Counted from the first letter of the stretch, positions 1 to 6,056 are shown. The stretch is DNA of 8,882 bases from an uncultured Curvibacter sp. (GCA_946481355.1 CAMLNH010000094.1:1-8882), one strand, 5' to 3'. The notes: generated by a model not told the origin, from the letters alone. Numbers and translations: made by a program.

Positions 1-858
1 GCCTTGGTCAGCAGGGCACGGTACTCGATGAGCTTGGCGCGCAGGCGGCGGTGGTTGACCGGGCCGGTGCGCAGCAGCATCTTCTGGCCCGCGGCCAGGG
101 ACTGCAGCTCGTCCTCTTCGAATTCATAGCGCGTCCAGGGGCGCTCGGAGGGGATCGGACCCTTGACCTCGACCAGGCCCACGATCAGCGGCTCCTCGCG
201 CACCGGCGTGGCCAGCAGCAGATCGATGACGGCGATCAGGCGGTCGTTGAAATAGGCCTTGGGATAGCCCAATTCCTCGTAAGCCTGCTGGAACAGCGGG
301 TAGAGGCTGACGTAGAGCTGCACGATCTGGCGGCTGTTGACGGTTTCGATGAACTGCACCAGCGGCGAATAGCGCTGCCCGTTGTCGGGGTTGATGATCT
401 CGCCCTCGGCACGGCGCAGGGTGCTGAAGCGCCCGGGCGTGGGATGCACGGGCCACATGCTGGGGGCGGCATGCTCGCGACCCAGGTTGTCGATGGTGGC
501 GACGGCGCGGCGCACGAAGCTGTCAACAAGCAGGAACTGCTCGACCTTCTTGCGGCCCAGCAGGGTGTTGAGGTCTTCGCGCGCACGCCCATCGGACTGG
601 CCCAGCGGCGGCAGGGCGCGCACGGCCGGCGGCGGCGGCACGGCCTCGATGGCCTGCACGGGGTGCTGGATCGGGGGCGGGGGCGGCGGCTCGGGAGCGG
701 GCGCGGGTTCGGCCGCCGCCACGGGCTGCTGCACCGGCTGGGCCTGGGGCACGACGGGCGCGAGATTCTCGTCCAGCTGGGGCCGGTAGTACCACGCCGC
801 CACACCCAGGAGCACGAGGGCCAGGAGGAGTGCGAGGGCAAGGCGGTTTTTGTTCATG
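1..858 (-). CDS. DUF3014 domain-containing membrane-anchored protein (3' end beyond window)
   Basis: The reading frame is open from the ATG at 858 to the left edge, giving 286 residues without a stop. Residues 5-22 form one hydrophobic segment after MNKNR, so the protein is probably an inner-membrane anchor with the rest in the periplasm. Residues 32-85 are a low-complexity Pro/Ala/Gln linker, including a run of prolines around 57-62. Residues 95-285 look like the DUF3014 domain as I remember it: LLGRKKVEQFLLVDSFVRR (99-117), ATIDNLGRE (120-128), SMWPV (133-137), LYPLFQQAYEELGYPKAYFNDRL within 185-207, VKGP (231-234) and AGQKMLLRTG (256-265). The function of DUF3014 is unknown to me. Family members are about this long, so probably only a few residues are missing. 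It diverges from the oxidoreductase at 999. No strong Shine-Dalgarno is visible; the start is chosen because the membrane segment follows at once. Confidence 0.88.
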
Positions 859-998
859 GATCTCGGCAGCGGCAGACAGGTTTCAGAGGCCGATGCTAGC
901 ACTGCAGGGGCCCCCTTGTGCAGCCCTTCCGTGTTGCACTGCGGCGTGTGGGGTCTGAAATTCAACGCCACAATGGCTCCGGACCCCAAGGAGCACGC

Positions 999-2069
999 AT
1001 GAACCGCCCCAGTCGCATCCTCATTCTCGGCGCATCCTATGGCTCGCTGCTGGGCATCAAGCTCGTGATGGCCGGCCACCGCGTGACCCTGGTCTGTCTG
1101 CCCAACGAGGTGGAGCTGATCAACCGCGAAGGCATCCGCGTGCGCCTGCCGCTCAAGGGTCGCACCGACCTGGTGGAGCTGAGCTCGCAGAACTGGTCAG
1201 GCCGGCTGCGCGCGGCGGGACCGCCCGAGGTGATTCCCGCCGACTACGAGCTCGTAGCCCTGGCCATGCAGGAGCCGCAGTACCGCAGCCCCGGGGTGCG
1301 CGACCTGCTGCAGGCGGTGGCCAAGAGCCGTGTGCCCTGCATGTCCATCATGAACATGCCGCCCCTGCCCTACCTGGCCCGCCTGCCCGGCGTGGACGTG
1401 ACGGCCTGCCGCGGCGCGTACACCGACCCCACGGTCTGGGACGGCTTCGATCCCGCGCGCATGACCCTGTGCAGCCCGGACCCACAGGCTTTCCGCCCGC
1501 CCGAGGAGCCGCTCAACGTGCTGCAGGTGCGCCTGCCGACCAACTTCAAGGTGGCAGGCTTCCCTTCGGACGTGCACACCGGGCTGCTGCGCCGGCTGCA
1601 GGCCGACATCGAGGCCATCCGTCACACCGTGGACGGTCAGGTGGTGGAGCTGCCGGTGAAGCTCAAGGTGCACGACTCGGTCTTCGTGCCGCTGGCCAAG
1701 TGGGCCATGCTGCTGGCCGGCAACTACCGCTGCGTGACGGCGCAGGGCGTGCGGCCAATCCGCGACGCGGTCCATGCCGATCTGCAGGCCTCACGCGAGG
1801 TCTACGACTGGGTCTGCACGCTGTGCAAGACCCTGGGTGCGGCAGAGGACGATCTCGTGCCGTTCGAGAAATACGCCGCGGCGGCGCAGGGTCTGGCCAA
1901 CCCTTCCTCGGCGGCCCGCGCCCTCTATGGCGGCGCGCTGCACATCGAACGCGTGGACCGGCTGGTGCAGGCCGTCGCCGCGCAACACGGCCTGCGGCAT
2001 CCGGCCGTGGACGAGGTCGTGGCGCTGGTGGATGCACAGCTGGAACGCAACCGCGCCGCGAAAAATTAG
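999..2069 (+). CDS. Ketopantoate reductase (ApbA/PanE) family oxidoreductase
   Basis: This is a 356-residue protein. The ATG at 999 is preceded by AAGGAG (988-993) at 5 bases, which decides the start; an in-frame upstream extension to 918 has no such site. The N-terminus is a Rossmann strand-loop-helix (RILILGASYGSLLG, residues 6-19) followed by HRVTLVC (27-33), as expected for NAD(P)H binding, but the loop is GASYGS rather than the usual GxGxxG. A C-terminal helical domain begins near 215; KLKVHDSVFVPLAKWAMLL (221-239), N242 and PSSAARAL (302-309) resemble the Lys/Asn and SS-containing active-site segments of PanE. The family reduces 2-dehydropantoate to pantoate in coenzyme A synthesis, but many members act on other 2-keto acids. 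By eye, one PanE active-site Asn position is Leu238 and the catalytic Glu region reads HIERVD (313-318) and does not align cleanly. The substrate is therefore uncertain and I do not assign panE. No pantothenate genes are nearby. Confidence 0.8.
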   Translation: MNRPSRILILGASYGSLLGIKLVMAGHRVTLVCLPNEVELINREGIRVRLPLKGRTDLVELSSQNWSGRLRAAGPPEVIPADYELVALAMQEPQYRSPGVRDLLQAVAKSRVPCMSIMNMPPLPYLARLPGVDVTACRGAYTDPTVWDGFDPARMTLCSPDPQAFRPPEEPLNVLQVRLPTNFKVAGFPSDVHTGLLRRLQADIEAIRHTVDGQVVELPVKLKVHDSVFVPLAKWAMLLAGNYRCVTAQGVRPIRDAVHADLQASREVYDWVCTLCKTLGAAEDDLVPFEKYAAAAQGLANPSSAARALYGGALHIERVDRLVQAVAAQHGLRHPAVDEVVALVDAQLERNRAAKN

Positions 2070-2154
2070 CCCCGACCGCGTCACGGCACACCACTGTTTT
2101 GGCATACGATCGCCCCACAGGTCACATCCCGGGACCTCGACCACGGAGGCTCTC

Positions 2155-2295
2155 ATGGCCAAAGGCGAACAGCGCAGCAACAAGATGGTGAAGAAGCCCA
2201 AGAAGGACACTTCGCCCCCCAAGCCCGGCAGCTCGGACCGGCCCATGCCGCCCGTCACCACGGTCATTCCGCGCGGCAAGGACAAGAACCGCTGA
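2155..2295 (+). CDS. Small basic conserved protein of 46 residues
   Basis: The ATG at 2155 has GGAGG (2145-2149) with a 5-base spacer, one of the best ribosome binding sites in the window, and ends at TGA 2293-2295. The product is 46 residues, strongly basic and rich in Lys and Pro: MAKGEQRSNK, then a KKPKK cluster at 13-17, a Ser/Pro linker (20-33), VTTVIPR (34-40) and GKDKNR at the end. There is no signal peptide, membrane segment or cysteine. The MAKG-x-x-RSN-K...KKPKK opening resembles short uncharacterised proteins I recall from other proteobacteria, so it is probably a real conserved gene and not chance. Its function is unknown; the charge would suit contact with nucleic acid or the ribosome, but this is speculation. 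It lies 85 bases after the oxidoreductase stop and is followed by a strong hairpin at 2307-2328. Confidence 0.8.
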   Translation: MAKGEQRSNKMVKKPKKDTSPPKPGSSDRPMPPVTTVIPRGKDKNR

Positions 2296-2306
2296 CTTTA
2301 CACAGC

Positions 2307-2328
2307 GCAGGCCCCGAACGGGGCCTGC
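2307..2328 (+). terminator. Perfect 9-10 bp GC-rich hairpin after the small basic gene
   Basis: GCAGGCCCCG (2307-2316) and CGGGGCCTGC (2319-2328) are exact reverse complements around AA. A realistic fold is a 9-bp stem with a GAAC tetraloop. It begins 12 bases after the stop at 2295 and 62 bases before the next start. There is no T-tract on either strand, so it is not a textbook intrinsic terminator. It may terminate weakly, protect the 3' end of the upstream mRNA, or attenuate read-through into the His-rich gene. Confidence 0.5.
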
Positions 2329-2389
2329 CAGGTCGGCGCCCGGCCCCCCGGCTGCGTTGCAGGGTCTGGAATCTCTGCGCAAGCGCTTC

Positions 2390-2893
2390 ATGAAACGCCT
2401 GCCCTGGCTCGGCCTGCTGCTGGCCGCGGCCGGCCTCGGCGCCACCCCGCTGCTGGAGCACGCGCCCGTGCTGTCGGTCACCCCGGTGCTGCAGCCGGTG
2501 GCCGTACAGCGCCAGGTCTGCAGCGCGGACGGGCACTGCGGTCTGCTGACCTTCCATGAAACCCGCACCGCGGGCTACACGGTGGTCTACCTCCACGAAG
2601 GGCGCGAGCACACGGTGCAACTGCCCCATGACCCGGGGCCGACGCTGACCCTGCAGGTCGATGCAAGCCGACTGGGCGAACCCGGCACATTGCCGGCGCC
2701 GGTCATCGTCACGGTACCGGTCTACGTGCCGGCACCTGTGGTGGTGCATTCACGCAGCTACTACCCCTATCGGCCCTACACCGTCTATCCCTCGATCGGC
2801 CTGCATCTGCGGCTGGGACGCGGCCACCACCACCACCACCACCGGCACGACCATCGCCCGCATCACCACGGGCACGGGCATCGGCACCGCTGA
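2390..2893 (+). CDS. Secreted protein with histidine-rich C-terminal tail
   Basis: This 167-residue protein starts MKRLPWLGLLLAAAGLGA, a good signal peptide (basic n-region, hydrophobic core about residues 5-18), so it is probably exported to the periplasm. I chose the ATG at 2390 for this reason; an in-frame TTG at 2357 would add 11 residues before the signal, and neither start has a clear Shine-Dalgarno. Residues 43-90 (two Cys at about 44 and 50 in VCSADGHCG, then GYTVVYLHEGREHTVQLPHDPG) resemble the beta-rich C-terminal part of glycine-zipper/17-kDa-like envelope proteins, without the glycine zipper. A Pro/Val and Tyr/Pro-rich stretch follows (about 102-138). The last 22 residues contain 14 His, opening with six consecutive His codons at 2825-2842. 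Such tails commonly bind Ni, Zn, Cu or Co, but no metal gene is adjacent. It ends 9 bases before the convergent phosphatase stop. Confidence 0.75.
   Translation: MKRLPWLGLLLAAAGLGATPLLEHAPVLSVTPVLQPVAVQRQVCSADGHCGLLTFHETRTAGYTVVYLHEGREHTVQLPHDPGPTLTLQVDASRLGEPGTLPAPVIVTVPVYVPAPVVVHSRSYYPYRPYTVYPSIGLHLRLGRGHHHHHHRHDHRPHHHGHGHRHR
2825..2842 (+). repeat. (CAC)6 trinucleotide run encoding six histidines
   Basis: Six perfect CAC codons encode residues 146-151 of the secreted protein and start its histidine-rich tail. The later His codons mix CAC and CAT and are broken by Arg, Asp, Pro and Gly, so the wider tail is not simply a recent repeat expansion. Gain or loss of units would keep the frame. 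Confidence 0.9.
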
Positions 2894-2902
2894 GCGGCAC
2901 CA

Positions 2903-4444
2903 TCAGCCCACGGGGTGCACCACCTTGGTATAGGGGTGGGGCTCGCCCTCGACCCACCAGTTGGCCCAGTAGCGGTCGGCGCCGCCGGACGCATCGGGTT
3001 GCAGGGTGAGGAAGTTGCGCCCGCCGATCATGCGGTGGCCCGTGGTGGGGAATTCGTGCAGCGCCCCGGTGATGCCGCGGTCGATCTGCTCGACGTTGCG
3101 GCAGACCTGCTCCAGGAAGAAGAGCTGCACGGCCGAGGGCGCCGGATGCACGATGGCGCTGCTGGTGAGCTGGTTGATCACGCGTGCACTGCCCTCGCGT
3201 ACCGACTCGATCGCCCCCACCGCTGCCACATGCACGTCACCCGACAGCAGGGTGACGCGCGCCCCCTCCCCCGCCACCTGCAGCAGGCGATGGATGAGGC
3301 GCAGGCGCTCGGCACGGTGTGGCGGACTGGTCCAGTGGTCGCGCAGATCGTCTTCGAGCTCCTGCTGGCCGGGCAGGATGCCCAGCAGCTTCTCCAGCAG
3401 CTCGAAGCTCGGATGCACCACGGGAATGCTGCTCATGACGAAGAGATGCTTCATGTCGCCCGCGCGCTCCTGCGTCGCGAGCCACTGGTAGACGGCATTC
3501 CAGCTCTGCGGGCTCAGCACCTGCTCGGCGTGCAGCACCTCACCCGCCGGCGTGGACTCCAGGCGCCGCGGACGGCGCTCGCTGCGCATGTCCAGCATCA
3601 GCAGGCCCAGCGATCCGATGCGCCAGCCGCCGTTGAAGTGGGCCTGCCCGGGCAGCGTGCCCGGTGCCGGGCCACCGATGGCCTGGCGCTGGAACAGGCC
3701 GAAGGCGGTGCGCGCCACCTCATAGATGCCCTGGTAGACCGGGCAGTGGTGCTGCTCGGCCGGGTAGGAACCCCAGCCATCCATGATGTCGTGGTCGTCC
3801 CACATCATCACGGTGGGCAGGCGCGCGAGCACCGCGGCCACCTCGGGCTGCGACCAGCGCTCCAGATAGATCTTGCTGAAGTATTCCTCCAGCTTGCGGC
3901 GCAGCGTGGCTGTGAAGGGCGCCTTGTGACGCTTGGCCCAGGGCAATGCGGTCCAGGCCTTGAGCTCGGGAATCACGACCCACATGGCATCGCTGTAGAC
4001 CTGGTCACCGCCCAGCAGCAGCAGGTGCAGCGGTCCGTAAGTCTGCGCGTCCACCCGGTCCTGCTGTGCATGCAGGCGCGCCAGCCGGGACCACAGGGCA
4101 TTGGGCTGCGTCACCTTCTTCATGAGCTTGGGATCGGAATAACCATTGCACGAGCCGTAGGCCAGCGCCGGCATGGTGCCGCGCGCGGGAACGTGGAAGG
4201 CATGCTGCTCGCCGCCCACCGTGTAGGCCACTTCCTGCGACGCGGCCGTCTGCGGCACGCTGATCTCGAAACGCCAGGCCGTGCAGGCAGTGCCGGGCAC
4301 CGGCGTCTGCGTGACCTGCACCGGCAGGCCACCAGCCACGCAGGCGGGTGGCGCATTGGCGCTGTCCTGGACCCAGAGCGCGCTCACGCGCCAGTGGTCC
4401 TGCTCACAGCCCAGGAATTGCAGGATGGGGCCGAGTTTTTTCAT
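2903..4444 (-). CDS. PhoD-like metallophosphoesterase (alkaline phosphatase D family)
   Basis: The product has 513 residues. The ATG at 4442-4444 is preceded by GAGGGAG (complement of 4450-4456) at 5 bases, a strong start. The metal-binding motifs of the PhoD family are in order: GSCN (97-100), GGDQVYSD (145-152), WDDHDIMDGWG (215-225), LDMRSER (284-290) and LLSGDVHVAAVG (399-410). These support a binuclear-metal phosphomonoesterase or phosphodiesterase. Residues 1-90 look like a beta-rich N-terminal domain. Unlike classic secreted PhoD there is no twin-arginine signal and no clear Sec signal, so a cytoplasmic location is likely and a role in phosphate scavenging is doubtful. I see no convincing Pho box upstream. 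The gene stands alone: convergent with the His-rich gene (9-base gap) and divergent from the small exported protein. The physiological substrate is unknown. Confidence 0.9.
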   Translation of the reverse strand: MKKLGPILQFLGCEQDHWRVSALWVQDSANAPPACVAGGLPVQVTQTPVPGTACTAWRFEISVPQTAASQEVAYTVGGEQHAFHVPARGTMPALAYGSCNGYSDPKLMKKVTQPNALWSRLARLHAQQDRVDAQTYGPLHLLLLGGDQVYSDAMWVVIPELKAWTALPWAKRHKAPFTATLRRKLEEYFSKIYLERWSQPEVAAVLARLPTVMMWDDHDIMDGWGSYPAEQHHCPVYQGIYEVARTAFGLFQRQAIGGPAPGTLPGQAHFNGGWRIGSLGLLMLDMRSERRPRRLESTPAGEVLHAEQVLSPQSWNAVYQWLATQERAGDMKHLFVMSSIPVVHPSFELLEKLLGILPGQQELEDDLRDHWTSPPHRAERLRLIHRLLQVAGEGARVTLLSGDVHVAAVGAIESVREGSARVINQLTSSAIVHPAPSAVQLFFLEQVCRNVEQIDRGITGALHEFPTTGHRMIGGRNFLTLQPDASGGADRYWANWWVEGEPHPYTKVVHPVG

Positions 4445-4569
4445 GAAGTCTCCCTCTTTTGAGCTCGCGCGACTTTAGCGGCAAGCGGCCACGGCGTCAT
4501 CCCCCGAATGTGGGAGGGCCTGCATCCGGCACAATGCCCACCATCCAACCCTCATGGGAGCAGATGCTG

Positions 4570-5001
4570 ATGAAAACCGCTCTGGCCTTGGCTGTTGCCC
4601 TACTGCTGACCTCCACGCCCCAAGCCCAGACCGGCGAATCTCGCTGCACCCGGGACTTCAAGGCCGAACAGACGCGCATCGAGCGCGAGGCCATGGCTCG
4701 TGCGCCGGCGCCCGGCAGTGACCAGGCCACGCAGCAGCGCTTCATGCAGGGCGTGCATGCCCAGCTGCAAGCGGCGGCGGCCCGCGCTGAAGCCTGCGAG
4801 GCGGCCAGCCGGCCTCAACCGGGAAGCCCGGCCGCCCAAGCCGCTGCCGCAAAGGCGCAGCAGTGCACGGACACGGCCCAGCGCGAACTCGACCGGGTCA
4901 AGTTGCCGCCCCAACCCAGCTTCGAACAGCAGCGTGCCCACCGTGAGGCCGAGACCCGCATCTTGGATGCGCGCATGGACTGCCTGCGCCGCGCACGCTG
5001 A
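4570..5001 (+). CDS. Small exported four-cysteine alpha-helical protein, uncharacterised
   Basis: A 143-residue protein that I do not recognise. MKTALALAVALLLTSTPQAQ is a good Sec signal peptide, with likely cleavage near residue 19 or 20, so the mature protein is periplasmic or outside. The ATG at 4570 has GGGAG (4556-4560) at 9 bases; an ATG two codons upstream (4564) would sit only 3 bases from it and is less likely. The mature part is rich in Ala, Gln, Arg and Glu with high helix propensity and has exactly four cysteines (26, 76, 99, 138), as expected for two disulphides pinning a helical bundle. The Cys26 and Cys138 surroundings (RCTRDF, MDCLRRA) lie near the two ends. A Pro/Gly break occurs at 82-86. 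The stop is 3 bases from the stop of the convergent flavoprotein gene, leaving no room for a terminator. Confidence 0.75.
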   Translation: MKTALALAVALLLTSTPQAQTGESRCTRDFKAEQTRIEREAMARAPAPGSDQATQQRFMQGVHAQLQAAAARAEACEAASRPQPGSPAAQAAAAKAQQCTDTAQRELDRVKLPPQPSFEQQRAHREAETRILDARMDCLRRAR

Positions 5002-5004
5002 TCG

Positions 5005-5607
5005 TCAACCCGCCCGGACTCCCAATGCGCGGAGCTTGTCCTGCCATTGGCGCACACCGGCGGCACCGAGTTTTTCGACCCCTCCGACCAAGGTATCACG
5101 GACTGGCGAGATGCCCACGAAACCCAGGATGTTGCGCTTGAGCAAGCCCACACCACGGGCCCGGAAGACCCAGCGGTAGGCCCAGGAGGGCATGCCCATG
5201 GTGACGACGATGCGCGCGCTGCGACCCTTGAGGCCCTTGTGAATGAAGGGGTTGCTGGCGCGCTCGGCCGCATCACCCGTGAAGGCAAAGCCCGGGCGTG
5301 CAACCTGCTCCAGAAAACCCTTGAACAGCGCCGGCATGTCGCCGAGCCAGAGCGGGAAGAAGATCACGAGATGCTGGGCCCAGGCGATGTCGTCCTGGGC
5401 GGCCTTGAGTCCCGTGGGCAAGGGCGTGTGTTCCCATTCGTGCTGGCTGCGCAGCAGGGGAAAGTCCAGCCTGGCCACTGTGACGGTACGCACCTCGTGC
5501 CCGGCCGCCAACGCGCCTTCGGCATAGGCCTGGGCCAGGGCGTGGCCCAGGTGTCCGCCGTCCGGATCCGGATGGCCCTGGAGGATGAGGATGCGGCGTG
5601 CTTCCAT
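5005..5607 (-). CDS. NAD(P)H-quinone oxidoreductase-like flavoprotein (Flavodoxin_2 fold)
   Basis: The product has 200 residues, typical of the family. The ATG at 5605-5607 follows AGGAG (complement of 5616-5620) at 8 bases, which rejects an in-frame upstream extension to 5775 that would run through the regulatory region. Visible landmarks: strand plus flavin-binding loop RRILILQGHPDPDGGHLGHA (4-23), then the family signature AQHLVIFFPLWLGDMPALFKG (77-97) and GFAF (106-109). TMGMPSWAYRW (136-146) lies at the usual active-site position, followed by LGFVGI (161-166). Members bind FMN or FAD and pass two electrons from NAD(P)H to quinones or related compounds in the cytoplasm, for detoxification or redox balance. 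It diverges from a ferredoxin gene, and an FNR-like box lies 56 bases upstream of the start. The exact electron acceptor cannot be read from the sequence. Confidence 0.88.
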   Translation of the reverse strand: MEARRILILQGHPDPDGGHLGHALAQAYAEGALAAGHEVRTVTVARLDFPLLRSQHEWEHTPLPTGLKAAQDDIAWAQHLVIFFPLWLGDMPALFKGFLEQVARPGFAFTGDAAERASNPFIHKGLKGRSARIVVTMGMPSWAYRWVFRARGVGLLKRNILGFVGISPVRDTLVGGVEKLGAAGVRQWQDKLRALGVRAG

Positions 5608-5656
5608 GGCGGGTACTCCTGTGGCCCGATCTTGCGGCAGGCGTCTGGCGTCTGCC

Positions 5657-5670
5657 TTGATCTGGCTCAA
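5657..5670. promoter_or_regulatory. FNR/Anr-type box between divergent flavoprotein and ferredoxin genes
   Basis: TTGAT-CTGG-CTCAA matches the FNR/Anr consensus TTGAT-N4-ATCAA at 9 of 10 defined positions, and the CTGG core is common in such sites. The centre (5663.5) is 56 bases upstream of the flavoprotein start. If the site acts at -41.5 (class II), transcription would begin near 5622, and a CAAGAT sequence (complement of 5629-5634) falls where a -10 element should be, keeping the conserved second A and final T. For the ferredoxin promoter the centre lies about 79-80 bases upstream of the predicted start point, a possible class I distance. Confidence 0.55.
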
Positions 5671-5689
5671 TGCTCTGTTTTTGATAGCA
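5671..5689. repeat. Imperfect palindrome resembling an intergenic repeat of Comamonadaceae
   Basis: TGCT at 5671-5674 and AGCA at 5686-5689 flank a T-rich core, TGTTTTTGA, with one mismatch in the outer arms. From memory, a TGCTAT...ATAGCA motif with a GTTTTTG core is scattered through intergenic regions of Comamonadaceae genomes; this would be a one-base-degenerate copy. It abuts the FNR-like box. It could also be part of a binding site. Confidence 0.35.
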
Positions 5690-5707
5690 ATCCGAATGCA
5701 CCCGGTC

Positions 5708-5736
5708 AGGACAAGCCCGCGCCCCCAGCCTAGAAT
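5708..5736 (+). promoter_or_regulatory. Predicted sigma70 promoter of the ferredoxin gene
   Basis: AGGACA (5708-5713, 4 of 6 to TTGACA) and TAGAAT (5731-5736, 5 of 6 to TATAAT) are separated by 17 bases. Transcription would begin near 5743, only about 16 bases before the ATG at 5759, so the mRNA would have a very short leader without a recognisable Shine-Dalgarno. Confidence 0.55.
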
Positions 5737-5739
5737 CCG

Positions 5740-5758
5740 GGCAGATATCGAATCTGCC
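5740..5758. promoter_or_regulatory. 7+7 base inverted repeat abutting the ferredoxin start codon
   Basis: GGCAGAT (5740-5746) and ATCTGCC (5752-5758) are exact reverse complements separated by ATCGA. The right arm ends at the base before the ATG. The repeat spans the predicted transcription start, so it fits a dimeric-regulator operator better than an RNA hairpin, but a start-site hairpin cannot be excluded. Confidence 0.45.
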
Positions 5759-6052
5759 ATGAAACCCAACGACACCCCCCTCTTCTACACCGGCAAGACC
5801 GAAGCCTTCGGCGAACAGTTCGACGCCTGGACCGACCGGCCCCTGCTGCAATCCATGGAGGAAGGTGGCGTGAACTGGCCCAGCTCCTGCCGCGCCGGCA
5901 ACTGCCGCACCTGCATCGGCAAGCTGGTCAGCGGCACGGTGCGCTATGACATGGAGTGGCCCGGCCTGCTGCCGGAAGAGAAGGAAGAGGGCTATGTGCT
6001 GCCCTGCGTGGCCCACCCCTGCTCGGATGTGGTGCTCAGCGAAGGCTACTGA
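5759..6052 (+). CDS. Stand-alone plant-type [2Fe-2S] ferredoxin
   Basis: A 97-residue soluble protein. Four cysteines ligate the cluster in the plant-type pattern: C44-x4-C49-x2-C52 in SSCRAGNCRTC, then C83 in VLPCVAHP. RPLLQSMEEGGV (27-38) is the conserved helix before the cluster loop, and GKLVSG (54-59) follows it. It is a one-electron carrier in the cytoplasm, giving electrons to or taking them from an oxygenase, desaturase or reductase not identifiable here. The ATG at 5759 is taken as start because it directly precedes the domain and follows a good promoter. Upstream in-frame starts would run through the promoter and FNR-like box. Residues 88-97 include a fifth cysteine (C88) that is not a plant-type ligand. 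It diverges from a flavoprotein that could be a redox partner, but no pairing is proven. Confidence 0.9.
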   Translation: MKPNDTPLFYTGKTEAFGEQFDAWTDRPLLQSMEEGGVNWPSSCRAGNCRTCIGKLVSGTVRYDMEWPGLLPEEKEEGYVLPCVAHPCSDVVLSEGY

Positions 6053-6056
6053 ACTG

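Noticed and set aside
51..899. A 282-codon plus-strand open frame opposite the DUF3014 gene
   Set aside because: The minus-strand frame matches DUF3014 along its length with a membrane anchor; the plus-strand product is Gly/Arg/His-rich shadow sequence.
902..923. CTGCA...TGCAG with GGGGCCCC between the DUF3014 and oxidoreductase genes
   Set aside because: The inner palindrome leaves no room for a sensible loop and the outer arms are 5 bases; no regulator site is recognisable.
934..961. Possible promoter TTGCAC-16-TGAAAT before the oxidoreductase gene
   Set aside because: Only 3 of 6 and 4 of 6 consensus matches; too weak to list as a feature.
2887..2897. Short CCGC-TGA-GCGG hairpin at the end of the His-rich gene as a convergent terminator
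   Set aside because: Only 4 bp with no T-tract; expected by chance at this GC content.
4403..4444. Possible lipobox (FLGC, residues 10-13) in the phosphatase N-terminus
   Set aside because: The hydrophobic stretch is short, and F and L at -3 and -2 do not fit the lipobox well; the segment reads more like the first strand of the N-terminal domain.
2915..4462. A 515-codon open frame on the plus strand opposite the phosphatase gene
   Set aside because: It lies exactly antisense to a well-supported PhoD-like gene with all metal motifs. The translation shows no recognisable domain and is typical of GC-rich codon-bias shadows.
5047..5733. A 228-codon plus-strand open frame opposite the flavoprotein gene
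   Set aside because: It is antisense to a clear Flavodoxin_2 protein and runs through the regulatory region of the ferredoxin.
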